Part shown: piece after piece, positions 39,954 through 48,917 of the stretch
Numbering within the stretch: the stretch's first letter is position 1
How the letters are laid out: the number at the start of each line of letters is the position of its first letter
DNA from: Kribbella soli
Lineage (GTDB): Bacteria; Actinomycetota; Actinomycetes; Propionibacteriales; Kribbellaceae
NCBI RefSeq assembly: GCF_004331345.1
Contig: NZ_SJJZ01000003.1
Location: 62,001 to 126,000, forward strand
Length of the DNA: 64,000 nt
Direction: 5' to 3'
Translations under genes and position numbers: made by a program
Notes under the pieces: generated by a model
The model's database searches: none
What the model was told of the DNA's origin: nothing
The model's input: the letters and a program-made list of their open reading frames with translations, nothing else

Positions 39954-40214
39954 TCACGAGTTGGGGATGCGGAGGTAGGTGAGGCCTCGGAGGTCTAGGT
40001 AGGTGTTGGTGGGGGTGGTTACTACGCGGAGGAGGACGGTGTCGCAGCCGGCGCAGCGGGCGATCATGCCGGGGGCGTCGACGTACAGGCGGGACTCGGC
40101 GAAGACGGTGGTTTGGCCGCAGCCGTTGCATTGGGCGATGGCTGCGGTGAGGTCGACTGCGAACAGTTCGCTCAGGGCGCCCGCGGCTGCGTTGCCGTCC
40201 AAGTAGTCGCTCAT
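39954..40214 (-). CDS. DUF6510 family zinc-ribbon protein
   Basis: 86 aa. Begins MSDYLDGNAAAGALSELF; two CxxC pairs (QCNGCGQ and RCAGCD), about 33 residues apart, form a likely zinc ribbon. Function unknown. It overlaps the flavin reductase gene by 4 nt and completes a three-gene operon with a molybdoenzyme, a conserved association in actinomycetes as far as I recall. Its last 55 coding nt are duplicated downstream. Confidence 0.8.
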   Translation of the reverse strand: MSDYLDGNAAAGALSELFAVDLTAAIAQCNGCGQTTVFAESRLYVDAPGMIARCAGCDTVLLRVVTTPTNTYLDLRGLTYLRIPNS

Positions 40215-40969
40215 CGAGGTCCTCCTGTCGGGCCGAAACGTTCAGTTCTGACGCGGGCCGGGTCGTGCCCGGCTGCGACCAGTAGGTCCGCCACCGTCTC
40301 CACGAACGGCGTCGGGCCGCACACGTACGTCGTCGCGCCGTCCTCGGGCTTGAACGCGTACTGCTCGATCAGCTCCGCGTCGATCCGCCCGACCCGCGGC
40401 TCCCCGGCCGGCGCCTCCCGCGTATAGACGAGCCGTACGTCGACATCGTCCGACGCGGCGAGCTCCTTCAGATCGCTCACGTAGATCACCGACTCCGGCC
40501 GCCGCACGGAGTACAGCAACCGCGCCGGCGTCGTACCGGCGACTGCGTGCGCGCGCAGCATTGCCCGCATCGGAACGACACCCGATCCCCCGCCGATCAG
40601 CTGCACCGGCCCTTCCTGCTCGGGCTTCCACACGAACCACCCGCCGACCGGTCCCCGGATCTCCAACGGATCCCCGACCTTCAGCACCTCGACCAGGTAC
40701 GGCGACACCTCGCCGTCAGGTACCTGTTCGACGGTCAGCTCGATCGTCGAGCCGTGCGAATCGTCCCAGGCCGACGCGATCGAGTAGGACCGCGACGCCC
40801 GGTACCCGTCGTCCGCGGTCAGCCGTACGTCGAGATGCTGCCCCGCGAGATGCCCCGGCCAGTCCGGCACGTCGAGCACGATCGTGCGAGCCGTCTCGGT
40901 CTCCCGCCGTACGTCGGCCACTGTGGCGACCTGCCACGTCAGTCGCCGGCGTATCGCTGTTCTTTCCAT
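40211..40969 (-). CDS. FAD-dependent ferredoxin-NADP+-type reductase
   Basis: 252 aa. FNR fold: FAD-binding RASRSYSIASA, VSPYLVEVLKVGDPLEIRGPVGGWF, pyridine nucleotide site LIGGGSGVVPMRAMLR and C-terminal CGPTPFVETVADLL. No iron-sulfur domain, so it passes electrons to a separate partner, presumably the adjacent molybdoenzyme. Start ATG 40969; it overlaps that gene by 31 nt, and the upstream extension of the frame is unsupported. Confidence 0.88.
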   Translation of the reverse strand: MERTAIRRRLTWQVATVADVRRETETARTIVLDVPDWPGHLAGQHLDVRLTADDGYRASRSYSIASAWDDSHGSTIELTVEQVPDGEVSPYLVEVLKVGDPLEIRGPVGGWFVWKPEQEGPVQLIGGGSGVVPMRAMLRAHAVAGTTPARLLYSVRRPESVIYVSDLKELAASDDVDVRLVYTREAPAGEPRVGRIDAELIEQYAFKPEDGATTYVCGPTPFVETVADLLVAAGHDPARVRTERFGPTGGPR

Positions 40970-41535
40970 GGGTCTCCGTACTCGTGATAGCCGGCGGTCT
41001 CCCAGAAGCCGAGGTCCTCGGTGTCGGACAGCACCAGGCCCCGGACCCACTTGGCGCTCTTCCAGAAGTACAGGTGCGGAACGAGCAGCCGTGCGGGTCC
41101 GCCGTGCTCGGGGTGCAGCGGCTCACCGTCGTACTCGTAGGCGATCCAGGACTGCCCGTCGAGCAGATCCTCGAGCGGCACGTTCGTGGTGTAGCCGCCG
41201 TAGCTGTGTGCCATCGCGAAGTCCGCGCCGGTCTCGACGTCCGCGAGCAGCGTGTCGAGCGAGACGCCTTTCCAGGTCGTCTGCAGTTTGGACCACCGGG
41301 TCACACAGTGGATGTCCTTGGTGATCTCCTCGGCCGGCAACGCCGTCAGAGCCGCCCAGTCCCACTTGTATTTCTCGCCGGTCTCCGTGGTGACCGTGAA
41401 CTCCCAGTGGTCGGTCAGGATGTGCGGTGTCGGTCCCGCCGACAGCACCGGAAACTCGTGCGTGAGGTACTGCCCCGGCGGCAGATCCGTCCCACCGCCG
41501 CGCCGACCTGTGAACCCCGGCGACACGATGCCCAT
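40939..41535 (-). CDS. sulfite oxidase-like molybdopterin oxidoreductase
   Basis: 198 aa. SUOX fold: THEFPVLSAGPTPHI, KWDWAALTALP, DIHCVTRWSKLQTTWKGVSLD with the Mo-ligand Cys, AHSYGGYTTNVPLEDLL, PHLYFWKSAKWVRGL. It resembles the YedY/MsrP catalytic core but has no signal peptide, so it is cytoplasmic. The substrate is unknown; a neighbouring flavin reductase replaces the membrane heme partner. ATG 41535 has GGGAGG upstream; the further N-terminal frame is doubtful. Confidence 0.88.
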   Translation of the reverse strand: MGIVSPGFTGRRGGGTDLPPGQYLTHEFPVLSAGPTPHILTDHWEFTVTTETGEKYKWDWAALTALPAEEITKDIHCVTRWSKLQTTWKGVSLDTLLADVETGADFAMAHSYGGYTTNVPLEDLLDGQSWIAYEYDGEPLHPEHGGPARLLVPHLYFWKSAKWVRGLVLSDTEDLGFWETAGYHEYGDPWKEQRYAGD

Positions 41536-41614
41536 AACGACCTCCCTCGGCTCCTGAACGCAGTCAATCACGACCACTTGCGTGCTGGGAGAGCCGCGGG
41601 ACCGAACACGGGAC

Positions 41615-41620
41615 TAGAAT
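41615..41620 (+). promoter_or_regulatory. candidate -10 box TAGAAT before the GAF-ANTAR genes
   Basis: TAGAAT in the 274-nt divergent gap, about 190 nt before the first ANTAR gene. This would leave a long 5' leader, which could be a site of ANTAR-type antitermination. Weak evidence. Confidence 0.3.
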
Positions 41621-41809
41621 CGAGAACCAGAGCGCTGCCCCGGACCACGGCTCGCGCATCGCAGTGGGTCCGGGAGGGGCGGCGGAACCCGGCGACCGAC
41701 GGATGAGGATCGCGGCATCGGGTACTGGTCATCCTTAGGCGGCTGGACCGGCGGAGCTGGGGACCGGGCACGGCGCGGCCGCAAAGAGTCTGTTGGTGAC
41801 GCGCGCGCT

Positions 41810-42679
41810 ATGAACAACACTTCGACGATCCGGCCGCTAGGGTGGGCATTCCGCCCACCGGCGGTTCGAGTCTGGACGGATTGGGTGGATCACGACCGCA
41901 GCGCGAGGGTGTGGGGGGCGATCAGAGCCGTTGCTGACGGCGCGAGCCCGTCGCTGGCGCACGCCGTGTCCGCCTGTGCGCAGGCCCTCTCCGCGGCCGG
42001 CGCCGGGCTCGCGATGACACGCGACGGCGGGCTGCTCGAGCCGGTGCTGGCCACGAGCCCCGAGATCGGCGAGCTGGACGAGCTGCAGTTCGAGCTTGGC
42101 GAGGGACCGAGCGGTGAGGCGGCCACCATCAGTGCGCCGGTGCTCAATCCCGACCTTGCCGGGGTCGCGGCCGGCCGACGCTGGCCGGCGTTCGCCGCGG
42201 CTGGTGGCGCACGGGGTGTGCGCGGCGTCTTCGCGTTCCCGGTCGCTGCCGGAGCCGCGAGGGTCGGCGTACTGACCGTTTACCGGCGGGAGCCGGGACC
42301 GCTGCAGCGCGAGCAACTGGAGGAGGCGTTGGTGTTCGCCGACGCCCTCTTCGTGCTCGCCCTGGACAGCCGGCATGGCGTCAGCCCGGACCTGGACGAG
42401 GTGATCGGGGCGGCCTTCACCGCTCGCCGTGCCGAGGTCCACCAGGCCGCGGGCAGACTCGCTTCCCAGCAGCGCATCAGTGTCACCGACGCGCTGCTGC
42501 GGCTGCGCGCCCACGCCTACAGCAGTGGACTGTCGTTGTACACGGTCGCCGTCGACGTGATGTCCGATCGTCTGCACCTGGACGGTGACCTCGCGACCGG
42601 CGGCCATCCACCGCGACAGCCAGACCCGACAGACCCGACAGACCCCGAACAGGACGAGAAGGAACAGGAGGAGGACTGA
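41810..42679 (+). CDS. GAF-ANTAR protein 1 (RNA-binding antiterminator type)
   Basis: 289 aa by the longest frame. GAF sensor domain about residues 45-175 (LGEGPSGEAATISAPVLNPDL; RGVRGVFAFPVAAGAARVGVL), then a helical ANTAR-like domain residues 200-260 (AFTARRAEVHQAAGRLASQQ; TDALLRLRAHAYSSGLSLYTVAVDV). The last 25 residues are Asp/Pro/Glu rich. The ANTAR part is less canonical than in the next gene. The true start could be downstream of ATG 41810. Overlaps the next gene by 1 nt. Confidence 0.8.
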   Translation: MNNTSTIRPLGWAFRPPAVRVWTDWVDHDRSARVWGAIRAVADGASPSLAHAVSACAQALSAAGAGLAMTRDGGLLEPVLATSPEIGELDELQFELGEGPSGEAATISAPVLNPDLAGVAAGRRWPAFAAAGGARGVRGVFAFPVAAGAARVGVLTVYRREPGPLQREQLEEALVFADALFVLALDSRHGVSPDLDEVIGAAFTARRAEVHQAAGRLASQQRISVTDALLRLRAHAYSSGLSLYTVAVDVMSDRLHLDGDLATGGHPPRQPDPTDPTDPEQDEKEQEED

Positions 42680-43407
42680 TGAGTGCATCCGACCGTAGAG
42701 TGCGCGAGGTGTTCATCGAACTGTCGGACACGCTCGTCGACGACTTCGACGTCATCGAGTTCTTGGACCGGCTCGCCGCCCACTGCAGCGAGCTACTGGG
42801 GGTGTCGGCCTGCGGCATTCTGCTCGCCGATCACCACGGCGCGCTGAACCTGGTCGCGGCCTCCACCGAACAGGCGCGACTGGTCGAGCTGACCCAGCTG
42901 CAGACCCTCCAGGGCCCGTGCTTCGAGGCGTTCAGCACCGGCCGCCCGGTACAGCACCCGGACCTGCGGAACGCCCACGGGCGCTGGCCGCGCTTCACCG
43001 CGGCCGCTGTCAGCGGCGGCTACCTCTCGGTGCAGGCGCTGCCGATGCGCTTGCGCGACACCGTCCTCGGGGCGGTGAATCTGTTCAGCAGGACCACCGG
43101 GGAACTGGATGCCGACACCATCACCCTGGGGCAGGCACTGGCCGACGCGGCCACGATCGGCATCGTGCACCAGCGCGCGCTGGCCCGCCAGGAGATCGTC
43201 ACCGAGCAACTCCAGAACGCACTGAACAGCCGGATCCTGATCGAGCAGGCGAAGGGATTCCTCAGCCACAGCCTCGACATCGACGTCGACGACGCGTTCG
43301 CCTTGATGCGTTCGTACGCCCGGGCCAACAACCGCCGCCTGACCGAAGTCGCCGACGACATCGTCCAGACCAGGCTGACACTCACCCCGGCCCCGGCGCC
43401 GGAGTAG
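42679..43407 (+). CDS. GAF-ANTAR protein 2
   Basis: 242 aa. GAF domain residues 15-165 (FLDRLAAHCSELLGVSACGILLADHHG; LQTLQGPCFEAFSTGRPV; SVQALPMRLRDTVLGAVNLFS), then a canonical ANTAR domain residues 175-235 (LQNALNSRILIEQAKGFLSHSL; DDAFALMRSYARANNRRLTEVADDIV). ANTAR proteins bind paired RNA hairpins and prevent termination. AGGAGGA precedes the ATG, and the ATG overlaps the stop of protein 1, so both are made together and may heterodimerise. Confidence 0.9.
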   Translation: MSASDRRVREVFIELSDTLVDDFDVIEFLDRLAAHCSELLGVSACGILLADHHGALNLVAASTEQARLVELTQLQTLQGPCFEAFSTGRPVQHPDLRNAHGRWPRFTAAAVSGGYLSVQALPMRLRDTVLGAVNLFSRTTGELDADTITLGQALADAATIGIVHQRALARQEIVTEQLQNALNSRILIEQAKGFLSHSLDIDVDDAFALMRSYARANNRRLTEVADDIVQTRLTLTPAPAPE

Positions 43408-43535
43408 TTGTCACGAGGCGTGGTGCCCTGGTGCCGTACGGGTTAGGCTGAGCGCGCCTGTTCGGGCATGCCCAAGACCTCGGCGCCAGGTGTGTCGCGC
43501 CGCCGGAGGGGTTGCGCACGACACACGGTGAGACC

Positions 43536-43596
43536 CAGCACAGGACGCTCGCAGCGTCTGCTGGTGATCAGGCGCAGGATCCGTCGCGACGGCGCC
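43536..43596. terminator. two successive hairpins between convergent genes
   Basis: GACGCT-CGC-AGCGTC extended by CAGC/GCTG (43536-43563) and CCGTC-GC-GACGG extended by GGCG/CGCC (43571-43596) lie in the 224-nt gap after the GAF-ANTAR genes. They probably end transcription in both directions; no T run. Confidence 0.4.
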
Positions 43597-43631
43597 ACCC
43601 GCGTGCGCACCGAGCGACGGTTCCCCTGCGT

Positions 43632-44774
<1,143 letters not shown>

Positions 44775-44787
44775 GGGCGGATTCCTT

Positions 44788-45909
44788 TCAGTCCTGTACG
44801 GCGGCGCCGGACTCGAGCAGCCCGTCGATATCTGTGATCCCCCAGTCGGCCAAGGCTTCCCGGGTGTGCTCCCCCGGCCGCGCGGGCGGCCGGTCCAGGC
44901 TGGTCGGCGTACGGTCGAAGCGCGGCGCGGGGGCCGCCTGCCGGACGCCGTGGTGGTCCACAAAGGTGCCTCGGGCAACGAGATGCGGGTGGTCGCCGGC
45001 CAACGGAAGCACGGGCGCGACGCAGGCGTCCGAGCCGTCGAACAGCTTCGTCCACTCGGCCTGCGTCCGCTGCCGGAACGTCTCGGTCAGCACCTTCCGC
45101 AACTCCGGCCACCGCGAAGGATCGTTGCGGTCCGGCGCGTCCAGACCGAGCTTGTCGATCAGCTCGGCGTAGAACTGCGGCTCCAGCGCCCCGACCGCGA
45201 CATGCTTCCCGTCGCCGGTCTCGTACACGTCGTAGAACGGCGCACCGGTGTCCAGCAAATTCGTCCCGCGCTCCTGCTGCCACGATCCGGCGGCGAGGGC
45301 CCCGAGCAGCATCGTCGTCAGGTGTGCCGAGCCGTCCACGATCGCCGCGTCCACGACCTGTCCCTGACCGCTGCGCTGGGCCTCGTTCAGCGCCGCGAGT
45401 ACGCCGATCACGAGGTACAGCGATCCGCCCGCGAAGTCACCGAGCAGGTTCGCCGGTACCTGCGGCGGCCCGCCGGCCCGCCCGATCAGATGCAGCGCGC
45501 CGGACAATGCGAGGTAGTCGATGTCGTGCCCGGCCGCTTGCGCGAGCGGACCGTCCTGCCCCCACCCGGTCATCCGCCCGTACACCAGCCGCGGACTGAT
45601 CGCGTGACAGTCCGCCGGCCCGAGCCCGAGCCGCTCGGCCACCCCGGGCCGGAACCCTTCGACCAGTACGTCGGCCTGCGCGACCAGCCGCCGTACGACG
45701 TCGACCGCGGCCGGCTGCTTGAGGTCCAGGGCCGCACTGCGCCGGCCGCGGTTGACCAGATCCAGCTCCGGCGGGCCCATCGACACCCCGCCGCCGGGGC
45801 GATCGATCCGCAACACCTCGGCGCCGAGCTCGGCCAGCATCATGCACGCGAACGGCGCCGGACCGATACCGGCCAGCTCGACCACCTGCACGCCCTCGAG
45901 TGGACCCAT
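44788..45909 (-). CDS. alpha-methylacyl-CoA racemase-like CoA-transferase family III protein
   Basis: 373 aa. CaiB/BaiF family: GVQVVELAGIGPAPFACMMLAELGAEVLRID, GRMTGWGQDGPLAQAAGHDIDYLALSG (the histidine and GHDI context of AMACR-type racemases) and LLGDFAGGSLYLVIGVLAAL. AMACR epimerises 2-methyl branched acyl-CoAs so that they can enter beta-oxidation, which fits the acyl-CoA dehydrogenase downstream. Start ATG 45909 lies 7 nt after CACAAT in a MerR-like promoter with the same operator as fadA. Confidence 0.88.
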   Translation of the reverse strand: MGPLEGVQVVELAGIGPAPFACMMLAELGAEVLRIDRPGGGVSMGPPELDLVNRGRRSAALDLKQPAAVDVVRRLVAQADVLVEGFRPGVAERLGLGPADCHAISPRLVYGRMTGWGQDGPLAQAAGHDIDYLALSGALHLIGRAGGPPQVPANLLGDFAGGSLYLVIGVLAALNEAQRSGQGQVVDAAIVDGSAHLTTMLLGALAAGSWQQERGTNLLDTGAPFYDVYETGDGKHVAVGALEPQFYAELIDKLGLDAPDRNDPSRWPELRKVLTETFRQRTQAEWTKLFDGSDACVAPVLPLAGDHPHLVARGTFVDHHGVRQAAPAPRFDRTPTSLDRPPARPGEHTREALADWGITDIDGLLESGAAVQD

Positions 45910-45916
45910 GGGCGCT

Positions 45917-45947
45917 ATTGTGACAGTCCTACTGTCACAGTCGTCAA
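45917..45947 (-). promoter_or_regulatory. MerR-type promoter and operator of the AMACR operon
   Basis: Minus strand: TTGACG (45947-45942), 19-bp spacer, CACAAT (45922-45917), 7 nt, ATG 45909. Palindrome TGACAGT-CCT-ACTGTCA (45921-45937). Same geometry as the fadA promoter at 37803-37833. Confidence 0.7.
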
Positions 45948-46333
45948 GTCATCCTGCGCGTTCCCGCCAGTGCGGTGAGCGGCAGCACCACCATCAGGCC
46001 CACGCCGACCGCGAGTACGACGGACCAGCCGGGCTGGTCGCCGTCGAGATGGCCGAGGTGGAAGGCCGTGTGCGGCACCGAGAAGGCGAGATAGGCGAGC
46101 AGCGCCAAGGTCGCGAGGTAGCGGTCGAGGCGGATCGCGGCGGCGGTCAGGACGACGCCGAGGCCGAGCGACGCCGCACCGAAGTCGCGGAACGCGTGCT
46201 CGGCGAACGGCGGATCCCAGTCGACCGTCGGAACGTTGTCGTAGAACGTCTTCGGCGCGAACGTCAGCCAGAACCCGAGGACGAACTGGAGCGCGGCGAG
46301 CGCCACCAGCACGCCGCGCACGTACCCCCTCAT
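45944..46333 (-). CDS. DUF4345-like small membrane protein
   Basis: 129 aa, four membrane helices (GVLVALAALQFVLGFWLTFAP; FGAASLGLGVVLTAAAI; TLALLAYLAFSVPHTAFHL; VVLAVGVGLMVVLPLTAL). The PHTAFHLGHLDG motif is typical of the family; function unknown. ATG 46333 overlaps the stop of the NmrA-like gene, so it is the last gene of the sigma-factor operon. Confidence 0.75.
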   Translation of the reverse strand: MRGYVRGVLVALAALQFVLGFWLTFAPKTFYDNVPTVDWDPPFAEHAFRDFGAASLGLGVVLTAAAIRLDRYLATLALLAYLAFSVPHTAFHLGHLDGDQPGWSVVLAVGVGLMVVLPLTALAGTRRMT

Positions 46334-47055
46334 CCGAGGTACTCCGCGAACGTGATCCGCCCGTACGCCGGACCGTCCACCGTCGCCTCGCCGTCGGCAA
46401 ACGCCCGGAACGTCTTGCCGCCCAGCCGCAACGGCAGCACCGGCCGGCGCGACGACCTCGCCTGCTTCCACATCCGCGCCAGTTCGACGACGGGCCGGCG
46501 CTCCGGACCGCCGATGTCCGCGGTGCGACCGTTGACCGGAGGCTCGTCGACGAGCTCGGCGAGCCGGACCGCGACGTCCTCGACGGCGATCGGCTGCAAC
46601 GTGATCGAGGGGGCGAGCACCACCGGCAGGAAACGCTGCGCGGCGAAGACCCGGTCGACCAGGTTGTGGAACTGGGTCGCCCGTAGGATCGTGTACGGCA
46701 CGCCCGACTCGGCGACCAGGCGCTCGGACTCGAGCTTGTACCGGTAGTACGCGAGCGGGATGCGTTCGATGCCAGCGATCGACATCACCACGAGGTGCTG
46801 CACGCCCTTGGCGGCGTCGAGCAGGTTTCGAGTCTGCTCGACGTCCCGGCGGCCCTGGCTCGTGGCCAGGTGCACGACCACGTCCGACCCGTCGATCGCC
46901 GCGGCCAGTCCTTCGCCGGTTGTCAGATCGCCGACGACCCGGTCGGGGCCAGGCTTCCGGCTGAGCACGCGGACCTGATGATCGGCGGCGCGCAATCGAG
47001 CCACGGTCGGCCGGCCAAGGGTGCCGGTTCCACCGGTGACAAGGATGGAGGTCAT
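46330..47055 (-). CDS. NmrA-like NAD(P)-binding oxidoreductase/epimerase
   Basis: 241 aa atypical SDR. ILVTGGTGTLGRPTVARLRAADHQVRVLSRKPG at the N-terminus is the dinucleotide site; VVHLATSQG, VMSIAGIERIPLAYYRYKLESERLV and YTILRATQFHNLV follow. Such oxidoreductases or epimerases are the usual neighbours and targets of ECF41 sigma factors. A promoter-like element for that sigma type is found at the end of the sigma gene, 30 nt upstream. Confidence 0.88.
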   Translation of the reverse strand: MTSILVTGGTGTLGRPTVARLRAADHQVRVLSRKPGPDRVVGDLTTGEGLAAAIDGSDVVVHLATSQGRRDVEQTRNLLDAAKGVQHLVVMSIAGIERIPLAYYRYKLESERLVAESGVPYTILRATQFHNLVDRVFAAQRFLPVVLAPSITLQPIAVEDVAVRLAELVDEPPVNGRTADIGGPERRPVVELARMWKQARSSRRPVLPLRLGGKTFRAFADGEATVDGPAYGRITFAEYLG

Positions 47056-47074
47056 TGTGCTGGATTCCTTTCGG

Positions 47075-47986
47075 TCACCAGCTGAGATCGGGCAGCCCTC
47101 CGATTTGTGACAACTGGGCGACGGCGAAGGCCAGTTTCTCGGGGTTCATCACGAACTGCACATCGGTGACGCCCTCCGGCCCGACGCCGATGAAGCAGAT
47201 CGCCATGATGGTCCCTTCGGGCCCGACGGCCACCAGCGCGGGACCGCCGTTCGCCTCCGTCAAGCGGGCCTCGATACCGACACCGAAACGCTGGAGCGCC
47301 CCGACCAGGTAGCGCGCCACGCGGTCGCGGCCGACCAGCACGTTGCGGGCCGCGGACACCTTGCCGCCGCTGTCGGCGCGCGACACCACGCCCTCGGCCA
47401 GCAGCTTCTCGAGCTCCTCGATCTCCCCCAGCCGAGCGGCCGCGATGAACCGCTCGACCAGTTTCCGCCAACCCGCCTGGTCGACCGGCTGCTGACGTGG
47501 CCCTTCGGCGCTCAGCTTCTTACCCGCCCGCGACGCCAGCTGCCGCGCGTTCGCTTCCGACGTTCCGATCAACTCGGCAACCTCGCGGTACCCGTAGGCG
47601 AACGCCTCGCGCAGCACGTACGCCGCTCGCTCGGCAGGCGTCAGCCGTTCGAGCAGGAGCAACAGCGCGAACGACACCGACTCCCGCTCCGCCACGACCT
47701 CCAACGGCCCGAGCGCATCGAACTCGGACCGCCCGGTCAGCACAGGTTCCGGGAGCCACTGCCCGACGTACATCTCCCGCCGCGCCCGCGCCGACGTCAG
47801 CTGCCTGATCGACAGGTTGGTGACAACCTTCGCCAGGTACGCGTCCGGATCACGCACCGTCGTACGGTCGACATCCTGCCAACGCAGCCACGCGTCCTGC
47901 ACGATCTCCTCGGCATCGGTCGCCGTACCGGTCATCCGGTATGCGATCCCGAACAGCCGCCCCCGCTGGCGCTCGAAGTCATCCAC
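47075..47986 (-). CDS. sigJ: ECF41-type sigma factor (SigJ-like) with SnoaL C-terminal domain
   Basis: 303 aa. Sigma region 2 (RLFGIAYRMTGTATDAEEIVQDAWLRW) and region 4 (LTPAERAAYVLREAFAYGYREVAELIGTSEANARQLASRA), then a SnoaL-like domain (residues 180-300) with DSGGK and NPEKL, which correspond to the conserved DGGGK and NPDK motifs of ECF41. In that group the C-terminal domain regulates activity in place of an anti-sigma factor. GTG 47986. The next gene is an oxidoreductase, as expected. Confidence 0.92.
   Translation of the reverse strand: MDDFERQRGRLFGIAYRMTGTATDAEEIVQDAWLRWQDVDRTTVRDPDAYLAKVVTNLSIRQLTSARARREMYVGQWLPEPVLTGRSEFDALGPLEVVAERESVSFALLLLLERLTPAERAAYVLREAFAYGYREVAELIGTSEANARQLASRAGKKLSAEGPRQQPVDQAGWRKLVERFIAAARLGEIEELEKLLAEGVVSRADSGGKVSAARNVLVGRDRVARYLVGALQRFGVGIEARLTEANGGPALVAVGPEGTIMAICFIGVGPEGVTDVQFVMNPEKLAFAVAQLSQIGGLPDLSW
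47087..47112 (-). promoter_or_regulatory. candidate ECF41-dependent promoter
   Basis: TGTCACA (47112-47106), 15 nt, CGAT (47090-47087) on the minus strand, inside the last codons of the sigma gene and about 30 nt before the NmrA-like ATG. ECF41 promoters are known to have TGTCACA and CGTC; the -10 here has one change. Confidence 0.45.
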
Positions 47987-47990
47987 GCGC

Positions 47991-48197
47991 TCAGTCTGTC
48001 AGCAGGCGTGCACGGACCTCGAGTTCGGTGAGCTCGATGAGCTGCCAGCCGCGGTGGCCCGCGTTCGCCTGGCCTTGGGCAACCTTGGTCACGAGCCGGA
48101 CGACGTGACCGGGGGCAGCATCGGCGTACTCCGCGCCGAGCCGCTCCGCGAGCTGCCGCAGGGCGGCCTGGGTGCGGATGATGTCCGCGAGGTTCAT
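47991..48197 (-). CDS. small hypothetical protein
   Basis: 68 aa (MNLADIIRTQAALRQLAERLG start), helical N-terminus and a short beta part (HVVRLVTKVAQGQANAGHRG; WQLIELTELEVRARLLTD). Not recognised. It ends 4 nt before the sigma factor start and could be cotranscribed. Codon use and position support a real gene, but no ribosome binding site is evident. Confidence 0.45.
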   Translation of the reverse strand: MNLADIIRTQAALRQLAERLGAEYADAAPGHVVRLVTKVAQGQANAGHRGWQLIELTELEVRARLLTD

Positions 48198-48330
48198 CGG
48201 TGCGCCACCAAGGCGACCCGCAACCCGACGACGGTGACGCTCATTTTCCCCCTGGACCATCCGCAGCGACGGATCGTCGCCAGGGGCAGGGGCGCACTCG
48301 GGGTTGACAGTAACACCGCGGGTGCGCCAG

Positions 48331-48356
48331 TGAACAGGCAGTCACACCCTGTTTCA
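48331..48356. repeat. hairpin TGAACAGG / CCTGTTTCA after the DinB gene
   Basis: 8-nt arm TGAACAGG and arm CCTGTTTCA (one bulged T), 9-nt loop, overlapping the dinB stop. The arm equals the ends of the 42-nt array units but the element is shorter. Likely a simple terminator hairpin. Confidence 0.35.
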
Positions 48357-48917
48357 GGACTGGCGGAACTTCTCGGCCGCCCGCTGGATCGTGGCGTAGT
48401 AGTCGGACCAGGCGGCCTCGTCGAGCATGTCGGCGTCCTTGCCGCCTTGGCCGTCGATCAGTTCGCGGACGATGTCCGCATGGCCGGCGTGGTGTGCGGT
48501 CTCGTCGACGACGCGGACCAGCAGGGCGCCGAACGTCGTACTGCGCTGGCCCTCGGCCCAGTGCGGCACCTCCGCCGGGTGGTCGAGGTCGAGCTCGGCG
48601 ATGGAGCGGTCGCTGTGGGCGCAGGCCTCGCGGTAGAGGCCGGTGATGTACTCCGTCGACTCGTCCGGCTTCGCCCACATGTCGGCGCCCTCCCACACCG
48701 ATCCGTCCGCTTCCCACGGCAGTACGTCGGCCGGCGGGCGCCCCACGCTGGTCCCGAGGTACACGTACTCGATGCCGACCAAGTGCTTCACCAGCCCGAG
48801 CAGATTGGTCCCGGACGGCACGAGCGGACGGCGGCGGTCGTACTCACCGATCCCGTCAAGCTTGGCGAGCAGCAACGCGCGGGTGTCCTGAAGATACTGC
48901 TGGAGGTGGGACTTCAC
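48354..48917 (-). CDS. DinB-family (DUF664) protein
   Basis: 187 aa four-helix bundle with a putative metal site: LVKHLVGIEYVYLG (first His) and DETAHHAGHADIVRELIDGQ (HHxxH-like pair). Members include mycothiol- or bacillithiol-dependent enzymes and many unknowns. GTG start overlaps the cobQ stop by 4 nt. Confidence 0.85.
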   Translation of the reverse strand: MKSHLQQYLQDTRALLLAKLDGIGEYDRRRPLVPSGTNLLGLVKHLVGIEYVYLGTSVGRPPADVLPWEADGSVWEGADMWAKPDESTEYITGLYREACAHSDRSIAELDLDHPAEVPHWAEGQRSTTFGALLVRVVDETAHHAGHADIVRELIDGQGGKDADMLDEAAWSDYYATIQRAAEKFRQS

